The position numbers and the translations under genes were made by a program. This document shows, piece after piece, positions 36,661 through 50,440 of a DNA stretch of 64,000 nt. The stretch's first letter is position 1, and every line of letters begins with the position of its first letter. The notes beneath the pieces were generated by a model. That model had not been told where the DNA came from, did not search any database, and saw only the letters and a program-made list of their open reading frames with translations. Source of the DNA: Lantana camara (lineage: Eukaryota; Streptophyta; Magnoliopsida; Lamiales; Verbenaceae); the NCBI GenBank assembly GCA_037501455.1, contig CM074862.1:55459501-55523500 (forward strand). The letters are read 5' to 3'.

Positions 36661-37125
36661 TCCTTTCCCATTTTGGAATGTTCATGCGGGACATCTCAGT
36701 GATGAAGTTCCTGTAATGATCACCCTTATGTATTATGAATGCATCATCATATGCACTTATCATTCCATGAAACTAAATGATCCTTCAAAAGGACATAATC
36801 ACATAAGCAAGTCTCAACGGATTCAAAGTCGAGACTCTCACTGTCTGTCAGACTCATTGACTTGGAGAAGTTTCTAATCCTTGCCTATGGAGTTAAGAAC
36901 TTGTTTCATGTGCCGTTCTCATAAGGGCAAAGTTCTTAACGGTCTCATCGGATTAGGGGAGTTCAAACCATGCAAAATACAGTCAAACCCAAACAGATAT
37001 AAATAAGCACATAAAGAAGTGATTTCCTATGAACAAAATCATTTCGTTTATTATTCAATGACTGTTTATGATTTTACAAGGAATAGTAAAACATAAATGT
37101 TGCTTTAAGGGCATTACTCCTAATA
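36661..37125 (-). repeat. copia LTR fragment, minus strand
   Basis: Read on the minus strand from 37125 it begins TATTAGGAGTAATG, matching the TGTTAGGA start of copia LTRs with one base changed, and runs 465 bp before being cut at the gypsy B LTR end. It is a different copia family from the one at 7993-13458. No internal region is attached. Confidence 0.6.
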
Positions 37126-37500
37126 GTTGCAAGGTTGAGCCTTGTTCGATCATTAGTGGTGCTTTCCAATTCTTGATTGCTTCCTTGTACCGCCTTATTT
37201 CCCGAAGATCCAATACGAGGATAGAACTCGAATTCCTTTAACTCCCTTTTGGTATTTCGGCTTCATGTCCACTCTTTAATTATGGTAGTTGTTACATCAA
37301 TTAAGCTTTCTTGATTGGGCCCGTTGTGAATTCACATGATACACTCTCCATTCCATACATCTTAGTTAGGAGACTTTTAATACACCTTGAATTTAGATCT
37401 GAACCAAATGTTATTCTTGAACTTTCCAATTTTGCCTTCTCTTTTAATCAATTACTTCAACCTCAAAGGTCTCGGTGATGAGCTTTGAGTGGTTTTATCT

Positions 37501-38729
37501 TGTAGCACCTCGAGCGGTGGTCACCACATCCTTAACTGATATTAGAGATAACATGTAGAGCAACTCAAATACTTCATAATAATGCAAATTCACACGAAAT
37601 GGAGCTCAAGAAATAAACAAACCAATCACAAAATCCTAACAGCAGTTCGGTTAAAATCAGTAGATTTTTACATGAAGTTTCAAGCTGAAAATCTCTACAT
37701 ATATTCAAAGGGTTTCAATGACAATTCATCCATAACTCATCTAACAAGTGTTAATTGCTAAAAAGAAAGAATAACAAGCTCATATGATCAGTTTATATGC
37801 ACTAAAACAGCCACAAACCCAAGCTATGTCATGAAAGCAAGAATCATCTCCAACTCTCCCTATTCATGAACCAATTCAAACCTTTATCAAATCTGATTTA
37901 AAACATGAATTATATGGATCAAAATATGCATAAAAGAGTGGAAAATAAATAAATATACTTACCTTTAAGAGATAGAGAAGCAAGGAAGTGATTTGAGCTC
38001 AAAATCACAAAAGGGGCAAAAGAGGTTCTTCTTCTGCTTCTTCTCTTCACTTGATCTGAATTTCTTGTGTTGTGGGGGTGAATGGTTCGATGCTCAGGGG
38101 TTAAGGGTAGAGATGGAGTTAACTCAAAGTCATTAGTGATGGTTTAGGCTTGGTTAGGGTTAAGAAGGGTGCCACCACTCAAGACTAGGTGAAAAGGTAT
38201 CATTTTGGCGCGAGGTGCTCGTTTTGGTAGAATTTCAAAGGTCCAAATGAACTTAGAAAAATGTGAGGCTTGTTCGATTGAACCTGAATCATTTGAAACG
38301 AGTCCATTGGCGGTGACAGAATTCGAATCCGAATTCCTGAGCTCAAGATATGCCGGCCGGAACCCAAGGTACGTTAAAACGTTTTAGGCCCGTTAGGTTC
38401 CATCTCCCAAAACCGAGACAAAAACCAAACCAAACGAACCCCAAAACATAAAATAAGCATGAAAACATGTTCACAACTCATATAGTTCATGCATGGCAAA
38501 ATTTCACAAAAAAGGGAATTTAATTCGGATGCAAAACGAGCAAGTTACAAGGCAATGAGCACACAGTTAATATAGTTCAAGTTCATAAATATAACTAAAT
38601 TATTCAAATAAAGAATTATAACAATTAAACATTAAAATAAACGTATAAATGCGTAAATTAAATAAATTAAAATGCAAGAAACACACTCGTAACGTTATAC
38701 CTGTACGGCCGAAGAATCGGGACGTTACA
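37501..38729 (-). repeat. Solo LTR J, 1229 bp, internally deleted
   Basis: Left end TGTAGCACCTCG, right end GGGACGTTACA. Flanks are TATCT (37496-37500) and GATCT (38730-38734), a target duplication with one changed base. The 5' half is normal, with the shared block (about 38280-38352) and a donor AAG|GTAAGT (intron start 37962). About 40 bp from the 3' terminus, LTR order is lost. The palindrome cluster and exon-like block are gone, so it carries a large internal deletion. Confidence 0.7.
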
Positions 38730-39329
38730 GATCTTGTATTAAATATCTTCATAGTTTGATGACCAAGAGTTCAACGCCTATCCCGTTGCCTCACGTATCC
38801 TTTCAATTGGTGGTTTGGGTCCCCATGATGCACTAATGGTGGTAATCTAGAAGACTTATAGGGAGAATGAAGTTGGTGAACTTCTCCGTGATCAAAACTT
38901 TCTATCACGGTGTTGAGCCACGAGATGTAATCCTCTTTTGTAGGCTATGAAGATTAAACACCCGGTTTTTAAATCTTGATATCTCCATGATCCCTTCATC
39001 GGTTTGATAGAAGGAGATTGTGGTTGAGGTTGATCGTAGCCTTGATAGCATAGTAACAATCTACAAGCAAAGACTCAACTCGAGTATAGATGTATGTAGA
39101 TTAATATATGCTTGTGGCACATATTTAGATCAACAACCACAATAATATGCAAAGTGCAACACATAAAGTAACAAAATTAAAAGTAAATCATGTATAACAA
39201 GTAATTTCCAACATTTTGTGATATTTAACGATGAAAATCAATGCAATGCACACGTTGACAAGTTGTTCTTATGACGTACGACCTAAACTGACCCAATACA
39301 ACACGAGAACTCTGGTTTTACAACCTGGA

Positions 39330-39341
39330 GCTCTAATACCA
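39330..39341 (-). other. Primer binding site of the LTR H element
   Basis: Reads TGGTATTAGAGC on the minus strand, one base from the initiator tRNA-Met complement, 7 bp from the LTR H edge. It proves that the element runs leftward from LTR H. Confidence 0.85.
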
Positions 39342-41323
39342 CTTAAGATGTAGCGCCCGAGCGCATGACGCCACATTCCCCGCACTAAGACCCGACCCAC
39401 ATATGAAATTGATAATCCATACACATGTTAAATCAGAGCGAACGGGTACTCACTCACTCACTATGCTAGGAAGGAGCTAACTTTCACAACCAAAAAAACA
39501 ATAAAGGGGACAAAATCAAGTTAAAGAAACATGAGCGGAAGCATTAATATTACAATAGCATAATCAATGAGCTCATAGGCTTGAATTCAATAAAATTTAA
39601 GGCGCTCACATGCGTTCAAAATCATAAATAACAATTAAATCATATGAGTGTAACAAAAAGTAAAACTATACACGACTCTGAGACTCTACAGACTCGAATT
39701 CCCGCCTAGCTCTCCAAAACCTACAAGAGAAAGTGAAAACAAGGTCGAGTTCAGTTTTGAAGAGACTAGTGGGTATAAAACAGGGCTTAATACAATAATA
39801 TTGCGGGAAGTAAACATAAACACATGCAAGCTATAATCCCGTATGAGGTTTTGAAGCGTTTCCCAAGTGGGTAAAAACAAAGAAAACAATACTCGGGATT
39901 ATAACCATCAATTCCTTTATTTATTACATTCATGAGGTCATTACGTGCACCCGACAAGTAGGCGAATTCTCCAACCTTCTCCTTGTGTGTGCATTATCTA
40001 TTCATTCAATACATTAGCGATCGCACAACGTTCATTCATTCATTCGTTCATAATCATTCATGCATAACAATTACACCTTTTTCTTCCGGTTAGTGGACGG
40101 ACTCGGCCAAAGACCCATCCACCTATTCATTATGGCCAGTGAGGTTCATAACTCCCCAAAGGCCCAGTTCCCATTCCTCGCTAATCTCCTAGCAAGGGTC
40201 GGTATCTCCGTCATTATTTTTTGGAACTAATTACACGGGGATCACCATCAGCCCATGCTTCCCCACATAGCCACGTATACTTAGTCCCAGGGCCCCCACT
40301 CTTTGTGATCACTGATCTCGCCAAAACTTTGGTAAGGATTCATTTCAAAGAAAAAGGGTTTTAAAGTTAAATCATTGACTATTTGAAAAGACTCGATATA
40401 TATATATTACTTTGGCTTGAACCATTCACGTTGGGTATGTCGGGTCAATTATAACTAATAGAAGAGAAACCCATCTGGCTACACCTTACCAAATAAGACC
40501 AAGAAGAAAAGAAGACTTGAAGATAGCTTACGAACCCGACAGGTCTCTGTCCTAGAGAAAACTATACAAAAGACAACACGGTGCAATCGTGAGACTCAAG
40601 ACTCCAAATGAACCATATGTGATGCACTACAATGCATTAACGTGATATGACATGCATAAGAAATAACAATGAGCTATGAAGATGTTCATGTGCACAATTA
40701 ATGCCATTTAGATACATAAACCATTCAATCATTCGTTACACGAATAAATCATGCTCATTCATTATCATTCTTTTATTCAATATCAATCGTTCATTCAATA
40801 ATCAATTCATATCACATTATAATACATGTTAACAATGCATATGAGTCATTTAGAGATGAAAAGAATCCATTAAACATATAGGGAAAGCAAGGGTTGCAAG
40901 GAAGGTCACATTGTATCAATTAAACGTTCATACACGAAAGTCAAGTTTATACTTCATAAATCAAGCCATAAAATTCAAACATAATATAACATATCATTCA
41001 TTCATTAATTCATATCATAAAACGAACTTAAAGGCAAAATAAACCACTTAGAGTATCAAACGAATGCAAGGAAAGCACCTAATACGTCATATGGTACCAT
41101 TTAGGTCATGCATGTTCGTAGCTCTAGTAAATCATATCAAATAACCCCGTATATTCATAACACATTATTCATACATGAATCATGTCAAAACAAAGCAATT
41201 TCAACTCATAACATAGCAATTCATTCGTATATACAAGCACATAACACATTAGGATCAAGACCGGGGAGGAAAACGAAAAAATAGGCAAACAAGCGAGCAA
41301 AAACATGTAAACATGGAGTCTGG

Positions 41324-41449
41324 GGGACTAACGGCCATTAGTCCCCTCCCTTAGTAAACCCCCTAATGGCCGTTAGTAGGTACAGAAGCCCCGGGGTGAG
41401 GTAACGGCCATTAGGTATGGCCATACCTTACACCCATAACGGGCGTTAG
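41324..41449. repeat. Palindrome cluster in LTR H
   Basis: Dyads: GACTAACGGCCATTAGTC within 41324-41345, CTAATGGCCGTTAG (41363-41376), TAACGGCCATTA (41402-41413), GGTATGGCCATACC (41414-41427) and TAACGGGCGTTA (41437-41448). The TAA/TTA arms are specific to this LTR. Confidence 0.88.
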
Positions 41450-43851
41450 CGTGCGCAGGGGCTGAAAACTCCAAGTTCAGCCCCTGTTTCACCCCTGGAA
41501 CTCCAAGAAAACCAATCCATAATCAAGCTAACACAATAAGGTAAGTTTATGCATCAAAACTCATGTAATTCATACCAAAAAGTGATCCAAAACCGAAGCA
41601 CAACAACAGACAAGTGCAAGAGATACAACAAGTTCAAATTCATACAAAAGCTTCAAAATTCATTAATGGTTTCTTCATAAATCCTCAACTACCACTCAAT
41701 ACAAGTTTAAAGGAGTAGTAAAGGACCAAAAGAATTCACAAAGATACATGCTTGAATAATCAAATGAACACAAAACCCTTACTATTCACACTATTCATAT
41801 CATAACCCATATCTCCATCTATTCAAGCTCAAAATCAGAAACTAATCGATGTAAAGAACCACAAGAAGATAGAGAACAAGAATCTAAGCTTACATCTTGA
41901 ATTGGGTAAAGATCAATGAAGATATGAATAGTGGCGGGTTTCTTCTCTTGCTCTTGCTTTAGCTGTATTTTTCCTCTTCTTTCTTGCCTTAGGTCCAAAA
42001 TGTGGGGTAAGGGATGAGTAGGAAAGTGTTTTGGGGTCATTTGGGTCCCACTTTGAGTTAAAAGGTGGAGAATTGAGATAGTTATGGCCAAAATGGTCAA
42101 AGGGGTTAATAGTGATGCGATTCTCCTTCTCTCTTGCCTTAGAGCTACTTTTCTTCTTGTGTGTGGTTTGAAAATGGGGTAAAATATCAGATATAAGGGT
42201 GTGTTGAGGTGATAAAGGTTCAAGAATGGGGCAATTTAGAGCTAAAACAGGTCGGATATGTCCAAAACGGGTGGGATAATGCATACCAGGTGAAGCTATT
42301 CGGTTTGGTGAACTTTTGGAGGTCCAAACGGTCTTAAAAAGTTATGAGGCTTGTTACGTTGGATCTGAATCATCAAAATGAGTCCAACGATGGTGTCAGA
42401 ATTCAAATCCGAATTCCCGAGTTCAAGTTATGTCGCACGGAACCCTAGATGCGCTAAATACTCTTTAGGCCCTGAAGTCCTATTTTCACCAAAATAGTCC
42501 AAGACCAAACCAAATAATTTCTAGTACGTATATAAAGCATATCTGTGATGCCCGGAACGATGAGCCACCACATCCCCCGCACCTAGACCCGAATGCACAT
42601 GTGAAATGGGAGTCTATACATGACTCCAAGTGTAAGCGAACGAGGACCTACACGCACACACTAGGCTAAGCGAGACTAAGACAGCAACAGAGCACGAAAG
42701 AAAAACAATTAAGCAAATATGCGGAAGCAAATAACAGGATCCAAAAGCATACAAAAATATATACATGGCCATTCCGGCCCAAAATACAAAAAGTATTCAA
42801 AGTTCTCCAAAGTATAGCTTAATTCAAATACATATCAAAATATTCAAAAGATGCAAGTATGAAATGCTGACTCGACCCAAACTAGCTAGCACAACACGAC
42901 CACATACTTTCCCGCTTAGCTCGATCAAGCCTGCAACTAAAGGAGGGAAAAGGAGAGGGGTCAGTCACAACTCGACTGAGTGAGGGTGCTAACGCACACC
43001 CACACGCTATATAAATATAGAGCAGAGCACGTAATAAATGAAAGATTATGAACCGGGGTAGGGTTTTACACACCAAATCATTTTCAGAACAAACTTATAC
43101 ATTTCATAATCAAAACAAAATGTACTAGAGTTAAGGGAAACTCCTATCCCGTTTCATAATCAATGAATCGTACAAAAGCTCGGCAAGTACAAGCACTTAA
43201 CCCTTACTCCTCTATAACGTAAGAAAATCAAGAAAACTGTAAATACATAAACAATCCATCCCCAACAACAACGGTGTTTCAGGAGTCAAACCCTCTCCAC
43301 CTAATTACCAATGCACACGGCGTAGCTAACCCGCAATGTGCTTGAAGCACCACGCCTCCTCAACCTCCAAGAGTTGCGCGTAAGTACTCCAAATGGAGAT
43401 CGCGCACAGGCTTAACCCGACGGCCCTTGCCGTCCTAGGCATCCTTACCCACATCTCCGGCGCCCAGTAACAACCAATTATCCAATTAAAGTTACTTAAC
43501 TCACTACATAATTAAACATAACATACGTAGCTTATCGAGCATACCTTACCTTGCAACTCAGCATATGCTATACGCGTACCTCTTCATGTCTTCCTTAACA
43601 TTAAGATGTTAAGGTAGATCCTAGCTTGCTTGACAACACACGGTTTGGAGCATAGCCTCGTTTCAAAATATTTTCAAGCTTATGTATGCTTATACTTATA
43701 GTTCATAACGTTTAATCGTATGACAAGGTCATAAACATATCATATGACACATATCTAATATATAAATATAAAGTATATTCGCATGCGGGTGAGAAATCAT
43801 CACATTTAGGCCATACGTCGATTAACTAAAGGAAAAGATCCTAAACCTCAC

Positions 43852-43937
43852 CTTGTAGCAAAAGTAGGTAGAGTCCGGGGCCAAAAAGGAGCAAACAAAC
43901 ACTTAAACCTTGGGTTCAACGATGTTCAGAAGAGGCT
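43852..43937 (-). other. Exon-like block in LTR G
   Basis: On the minus strand preceded by TTTTGTTTCAG (AG at 43939-43938) and followed by GTGAGG; 86 nt. It is the uninterrupted homologue of the gypsy B block. Confidence 0.45.
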
Positions 43938-44404
43938 CTGAAACAAAAGAACACAATACCTGAGACTTAGACTCAATCATGAACCAATTAGACACACGGC
44001 GATGCATACAAATGCAAGTGGATGCAATGCATGCCATATAAATTCATATTTAGGCATACCGGAGCAAATAATAAAATAATACATAAGGATTCAAGAATCA
44101 GACTCATATCATATCAAATAACCTCATAATGTGTCATATTATAGCATACCACAAGCATTCATGAGTTTAAAATGCATAAAGGAGGCAAACTACACAAGAA
44201 AAGATTACATGTACCACTTAAGACATATCAAATCATAACTCGTTCAAATCATATCAAATAAATTCAAAAATCTAATATAATCAAATTAACACATAATAAT
44301 ACATGTTAGCAAAGCTTAGGGATCATATTAGGGATGGGAGAAAAGTAAACGAGTGAAGAAAAACTAGAAAACAAAGTTCGGATAAAAAAGAAGACACTGC
44401 CTTA

Positions 44405-44454
44405 AATCCACCCCGGTGGATTATTTTCAAAGCAAAAATCCACCCCGGTGGATT
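44405..44454. repeat. Palindrome pair in LTR G
   Basis: Two identical 18-mers, AATCCACCCCGGTGGATT, at 44405-44422 and 44437-44454, with a 14-nt A/T-rich spacer. Confidence 0.9.
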
Positions 44455-46731
44455 TGGGTCAGAGGCCAAATTCCGAAATTAAAGCTTAAAAACTCCATGA
44501 AAACCCATCCTAAACCAAAGTAACAACAAAAGGGCATGAAGTTGTGCAATTATACAACAATACATGCAAGAAAAACATACCAAATCAGCTCCATACAAGC
44601 ATCAACAAACCGGCAAGAAAAATAATGAGCAAAGAAGCAAGAGTTCACAAGTTACTCCCAAAACCTCAAAGGAGCAATAGTGCCAATCCATATTATATCC
44701 AACTACCATCAATTAGGAATAAATAAAAGCAATAAAGGAGTCAAGAAGATCAATATATCAAGGAAAGCAAGAGATGAGCATATTCTTCCAATTCTCCAAA
44801 TTCATCAAAACCTAACTATTCATGTGGTATATCAAACTCATGAAATACCCACATATAACATGATTCTTATGGAGTATAATAAGCACAAGAACATGGAGAT
44901 TCCAAATCTATGCTTACCTTGAAGAAATGGAGCAAGAAAGGTTAGAAACTTGAGCTTAAAGGTGTAACAATGGAGGTTTACTCTTGGAGCTTCTCTTCTC
45001 TCCTTTTGCCTTCTCATAGGTTCGAAATTCTGTGGCTGAACTTAAGTCAAGGAAAGGACAAGAAATGATTAGGAAAGTCTCCAAGTGGCTATCGGGGCGT
45101 TACAGGTACGTAGAGCCGAAACCTGCATCGTTGGGGGTCTAAACGGCATCGAAAAAGGGCAAGGCTTGTTCCATTGGCTCCAAATCGTCGATTCGAGTAC
45201 AATGGCAAAGATGGAACTTGAATCCGAGTTCCTGAGCTCAAGTTATGAGAAAATGATTTAATGGTGGCCAAATTGCAAATTGGCCCAAAAGTTTGAACAA
45301 AAGTTCAATTGAGTCCAAACAAAATCAAATAAGTCCAAAACAAGTTTAAAACATACAATTAAGCCCAAGAATCATATAATTCATGTCATACACGAAATTG
45401 GCAAGTTCGGGTTCCACTCCATAATTAACAAATTCTCAAAACTCATGTAATCAAACCAAATGTTCAAGTAGGGTAAATACGTATCAAATATTTCACATAG
45501 TTCATATATGAATTGAATAATGGAAGTGTAACGCCCCAACGAGGGCATCCACGCCTATCCCGCGCTACGGACCTAGCTTGTATATAGAATTGCTATCCAT
45601 TTACCCGCCAAGTACGAAGCAAGCGGTGACAAACGGACATCCTAGCTAGGCGGTACTAGACTCACAAAGCGAGTAAACAAACACAAGCATGCGGAAGCTT
45701 AAAACATCAAGTAATCAATATTCAAAAGAGCAACATATCAGTTCATCAAATAAATGACCAACGCGGTCCAGCACATAATGCTCAAAATACGGAAAGTAAA
45801 ATCATCCTAATGACCATCACGGTCCAAACTAGCATAACAACTTCATACAAACTAAATCCATAAATCCGGAACATAAGCAACATAAATATAAAGTATGTAA
45901 AGACACAACGAGTACAAGCTAGACTCGACACAACTCTCAAAGTAAGACCCCGCCTAGCGAGACTCCAAAACGCGACCTGCGGAGACAAAAGGTGAATGGA
46001 GTCAGCTCAAAAGGAACCGGTGAGGAGAAGTTAACAATATATAGGATATACAAGGTTCAATGCATGCTCAAATAAAAGTGTTCATGATCCGAATAGTTTT
46101 CAATACAATGCAAGTTTTAGGAAATATGGATCATAAACCAAAGCACCGGCTCGGCGAGTACGAGCACTCCATCCTTAATTCCCAAACCAAATAAATCAAA
46201 TCAATCCATCCTAACACCATTGATGTCGAGGGTGTACATCCCCCGATCATCGCAAAAGATCCATGGAGAAGTGGGTCCATGAAACCGACCTTCTTCCAAG
46301 CTTACCTCAACCCCGAATCCTCCTCAGAGTCTTAGCAAACTTGTCCAAAAGTGGGTACTTCATAGGGGTTCAACTGTCCGTCCTTGCGTTCCCGGTCTTA
46401 CCACTTACTCTGCCCCGAGCGCTATCAAAAGAACCGACCAAGCAAGCATCCTTGCAAGGTACAACAAAGGCTCGCTACACAACTCACACATACATAATAT
46501 TGAAATGAAAGTGCTAAAAGCGTTTTGGGTACTTATCCCATATACCAAAACATGGATTTTACTTGCAAACCGTTTTCCATAAGCAATATCCATAATACGA
46601 GCAAAGCTCACCAATCTTGGCCTATTAAGCCTATATATGCGTTTTGAAAACGGGAGTTCAAAATCATCAAGTATGAAAGGCTATAGGTGTCCACAGTTTT
46701 GAAATCATTTCATAAGTATATAACTCCTCAC

Positions 46732-46793
46732 CTTTACCAAGAACTCCAAAGGCCAACCACGAGCAACAAACTACTCAACCAGAGACGCACCAC
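46732..46793 (-). other. Exon-like block in LTR F
   Basis: On the minus strand preceded by TCTTGTTAG (AG at 46795-46794) and followed by GTGAGG; 62 nt, or shorter if the upstream GTAAAG is used, as in LTR-A. Confidence 0.4.
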
Positions 46794-47169
46794 CTAACAA
46801 GACAAATATACCAACAAAGGTAAGATACGACTCGAAACCAATTAAGACGATGCACGGCTTCAAGAAGGAGTGAACATGCTCATGGTATGCGAATGAATGT
46901 CCAAGTATAGCATAAGTTCAATAATGATGATCAAACAACATCATATAAGTCATATAGCAACTTCCAAGTCATGACATATAGAATTGATAACAAGTAAACC
47001 ATACTTAGCACAATCTCACACATAATCGAGGCATGCAAGACATTGCAATGCATGAAAACATGATTCCAAGTCATATATATCATATTAGGGGTGTAAGAAG
47101 TGCATAGGAAGTGAAAACGAAGCAAAACGAACAAAATCACAAAAACTCAAATTTTAGACCCGAGAGCAC

Positions 47170-47292
47170 CCAAACGGGCGTTTGGTGCACAAGAAGAAAA
47201 TGTAAACGGGTGTTTGGCCCTGGAAAATCGTCACAGTAGCTTCTCACACGGAGGTTTGGTGTTTCAATGCAATTCCCACACGAGAGTTTGGC
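47170..47292. repeat. Palindrome cluster in LTR F
   Basis: CCAAACGGGCGTTTGG (47170-47185) is perfect outside its centre. AAACGGGTGTTT (47204-47215) and two CACACG...GTTTGG copies further right are progressively imperfect, as if decaying. Confidence 0.75.
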
Positions 47293-48850
47293 TTGCGGCT
47301 GATGCAAAACGAGATTTCGGACATATGCTTGCAAATGATGAATTTTAGGCTCTAAACACTCCTAAATCATGTTTCCAAGTTTATACAATATGCATAAACG
47401 AATTTAACATCAAATATCATGTTATGAACATTTAGGAAATGAATATGCATCAAAATTCCAACAAATTACAAACATGAACTTCATCTTCTTCACACATTCA
47501 AAGCTTCAAACTCAAAAATGGTGGAATCTCCAATCATGTAAGAAACTCAAAGAATTTAATCACATTCTCCATGAAATTACTCAAGGAATAAGAATCAATC
47601 AACAAATCAAGCTAAAACATGCAAGAGCATGAACATGCAAAAATTCTCCAAAAAGCTTCAAAAGTCAACAATGGTGGATTTCACATAAAACCATAAAAGC
47701 AAGTAATTCTCATATCAAAATGTTCCCAACATCAAAATAAGCATATTTCCAACAAGAAATTCGAATTCAATACAACACACAAGAACCCTAGTTCAAATTC
47801 AAGTCAAGAAGCTCAAGAACATAGAACCATGGTAAGCTTACCTTGAGAGTTGAAAATCGAAGGAAATAACTCGTCTTCTATCCTCGAATTCCCAGCTTCA
47901 ATCTCCACTTTTGCCTCTTGAAGATGCTTGGAAGTGTTCTTGGTTTTCTTCGAGAAAATGAATAGGCTTGAGAGAGTTTGTGTTTGATTCTTGTGAAATA
48001 ACGTAAAATGAGGTTTTGGTTGCTAAAATCTGATTTAGTTATTTGGATCAGCTATTTGGGTCACAAACCGGGTCAATTGGAGCGGGTCAGGAGTGAAATT
48101 GGGTCTCAAATTGGCCTAAATTCGGAATTGGGTTATAAGTCTTATAAAAAGGTTGACTTTTCGTAGAATGGCCATAACTTGTTCGTCCGAACTCCAAATC
48201 GAGCGATTCAAGAACCCACGAACTCATAATCGAATTATCTACTCAATTTCAACAAGTTCTATCCAGTTTCAGGCTTCGAAAATAAATTTACCTTTTGGTC
48301 CCTAATTTATGCTTTAATGTCCACATAAGTACATAGTTTCGATTAAATACGAAGGATGCTATCAAAGCTCAATAAGAACAATACGAGCACATAATTAACA
48401 CATCAATTAGTCACGTATTTCATACAAATCATATATTCCACATAAGTTCAAGCATAACGGTCAATTAAGGCATATTATTCACATAATTCATGCAAAGAAA
48501 AGTAAATCGTCCACTCTCGTAACAAGCTTACCTTGATCGAGAAACGGGGCGTCACAGAAAGGAATTCAAATAATATGAATCAATTAAGGAGAAAATAATT
48601 ACAAATACATAAATTAAACTCATACGTGGCACTAACCTGTACGTGCGAGCGGACGGGGTGTCACAATATCACATAACCACAAAAATTGGAATTAAATTCA
48701 AAGTTGAATGGAGCAAATTGAGGTTAAAAGGCAAAATGATCCAAGTTTAAATAACATGTTAACATATAATTTGCATAATAAATAATTTAAAAGCGTACTT
48801 TGCTCACTCGTGATGTCATACCTATACTGACGGAGAGCCAGGGCGTCACA

Positions 48851-49564
48851 TATATGAATATAGTTCGCATACAAGTCCAATTGTACCGAATGGGATACAC
48901 AACACGAATCCTAACTAGGCAGGACTAACCCTGTACCATAAGTCAAACAATCCAACAAGCAATAACAAGTGTAAAATAATACGGTAGTAGAAGCATAGCA
49001 TCAAATCAACATAATCGAGCACACACAGCTCCAAGCATTAAATACATACCAAGAAAGAGCAAGTGTATAGGCCCACGGGGCCTCAACATAACGTAATACA
49101 AAGTAAATAATTGTGTGATACAAAATGAGTGTAAACCTAGCTAGGCTCAAATTTACACTAGATAATTAAATGCAAATTCCTACCTAGCTATGCCTCTGCA
49201 AAAGGGTTCCTGAGGAACAAAAGTGAAAGGGTCAGTCTCTGCACGACTGAGTGAAAGGCATAGTATATATATAAAGCAGTAAATTCATGCAAGTCATAAT
49301 ACCATATAAGGTTTTCTAAGATACAAGAAGAAGTCAAGAAAAGGGGATCATTATATGGAATTACAATTATAATTCATTTTCAAAACAAGTGAATCAAGTG
49401 GCTCAGTAAGTGAGCAATCTCCAACCTTCCTCCGTTCATGTACAAGTTAAAAGTTATTAGGCATTCATGCAAAATTTAAGGTTTCCACTTATTACAAGAG
49501 GTCTTCATTCAAGTGCAACACATATTCCTTTTTTCTCCGGGGTTGATGGTTTGGGTAGCTAGCC
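48851..49564 (-). repeat. LTR fragment K, minus strand
   Basis: Reads on the minus strand as the 3' half of a gypsy LTR, with the CACTCAGTC...GACTGAC hairpin near 49230. It is cut by LTR H at 48850 and by P1 at 49565. The ends of the LTR are not present. Confidence 0.6.
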
Positions 49565-50440
49565 TGTACCCCGTTTCTTCGGCAAGCCAAGTAAGGTGTC
49601 ATGAAAGAGTTTATTTATTTAATTATGTTATTTTCATTTAAAATATGCGCTAATTAAACCGGTTAAGTGATCAACTTGCCCTAAGTGTTTTAAATTAATA
49701 CGTCTTTCCTCGTACATAAGTGTTTTGCATGAATTTGTGTCGAACGTGTCCATAATGTGAAATTAATTGAACTACACAATTTATGAATGCATTTATGTGA
49801 TATTAGCATGTTATATCATTTATTTAAATTAAGGTTGGACTTAATTGCACTTTTATTTAAGTTTTGGGGCCTATTTGTAAATAGGTCAATTTTAAGCCCT
49901 CTTGGGATAACTTGAACTCGGGTATTCGGATTCGGATTCGGATTCTGACACCACCATGGAATTTGTTTTGATGATTCGAGTCTAATGGAACAAGCCCCAT
50001 ATTTTTCTAAGCCCCGTTTGAAACCCTTTAGCCTTAAAATTCAACCTAGTTGAACCGAACCGAACCCGTTTTTTTACCTCCTTATCAGCTAAAACCAGCC
50101 CCTTTTTACTCATTTTTCACCCATTCTCCATCTGCCTCATGTGAAGAAGCAAGAAGGGAGGAGAAAGCTTTCTATCTTCAACTTCAAGGCTCAAGTTCGG
50201 GCTCATTTATTCGCCAATTTTTTATCCGAGGTTAGTTATGTGTTCCTCACGACTTCAGCTATGTTTCTACTCCTATTTTTCCATCCAATCTTACATCTAA
50301 GAGTGTGTTTGATCAAGAGCAAGAATAGTTAGGTTTTAATGGTGGAATTTAAATTTTGGTACAACTTGTGTAATTTGAGTTTTTAGGTGTTATATCTTAC
50401 TTGAGCTTAATTCTTGCATTTTTGTGAATTTTTTCCTTTA
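49565..50440 (+). repeat. LTR fragment P1 (5' ~876 bp)
   Basis: Begins TGTACCCCG, carries the shared block near 49915-50000 and a donor GAG|GTTAGT (intron start 50231), and stops about 210 bp later where P2 begins. It is related to P2 along its length. Confidence 0.65.

Larger units (their letters stand above)
37126..39348 (-). mobile_element. Internal remnant of a minus-strand gypsy element
   Basis: Lies immediately inside LTR H and contains its primer binding site, so it is the 5' part of that element's internal region, interrupted by solo LTR J (37501-38729). Two stretches remain (37126-37500 and 38730-39348). Weak gag-like reading is possible on the minus strand near 38750-39000, but stops prevent assignment. 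The rest of the element, with its 3' LTR, is missing. Confidence 0.55.
45527..48556 (-). repeat. Solo LTR F, 3030 bp, minus strand
   Basis: Left end TGTAACGCCCC, right end ACGGGGCGTCACA, flanked by GGAAG (45522-45526) and GAAAG (48557-48561), a target duplication with one changed base. Donor AAG|GTAAGC (intron start 47841), degenerate palindromes (47170-47292), exon-like block 46732-46793. Confidence 0.88.
42544..48665 (-). repeat. Solo LTR G, minus strand, interrupted
   Basis: Left end TGTGATGCCCGG, right end GGGGTGTCACA, flanked by ATATC at 42539-42543 and 48666-48670. Removing solo LTR F and one copy of its duplication leaves about 3.09 kb. It is related to the gypsy B LTR. Donor AAG|GTAAGC (intron start 44917), two identical palindromes (44405-44454), exon-like block (43852-43937) and a CACTCAGTC-type hairpin near 42970. 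Confidence 0.9.
39349..48850 (-). repeat. LTR H: 5' LTR of a minus-strand gypsy element, interrupted
   Basis: Minus-strand LTR with 3' end TGTAGCGCCC at 39349 and 5' end GGGCGTCACA at 48850. Removing solo LTR G (42544-48665) and one ATATC leaves about 3.37 kb. It shows the shared block (about 42355-42432), donor (intron start 41893), palindrome cluster (41324-41449) and a short possible exon (40532-40561, 30 nt, weaker than the others). Confidence 0.85.

Noticed and set aside
45089..45106. GGGGCGTTACAG as an LTR boundary inside LTR G
   Set aside because: The sequence continues homologous to the gypsy B LTR (about 16850-16880) on both sides, and no target duplication is present.
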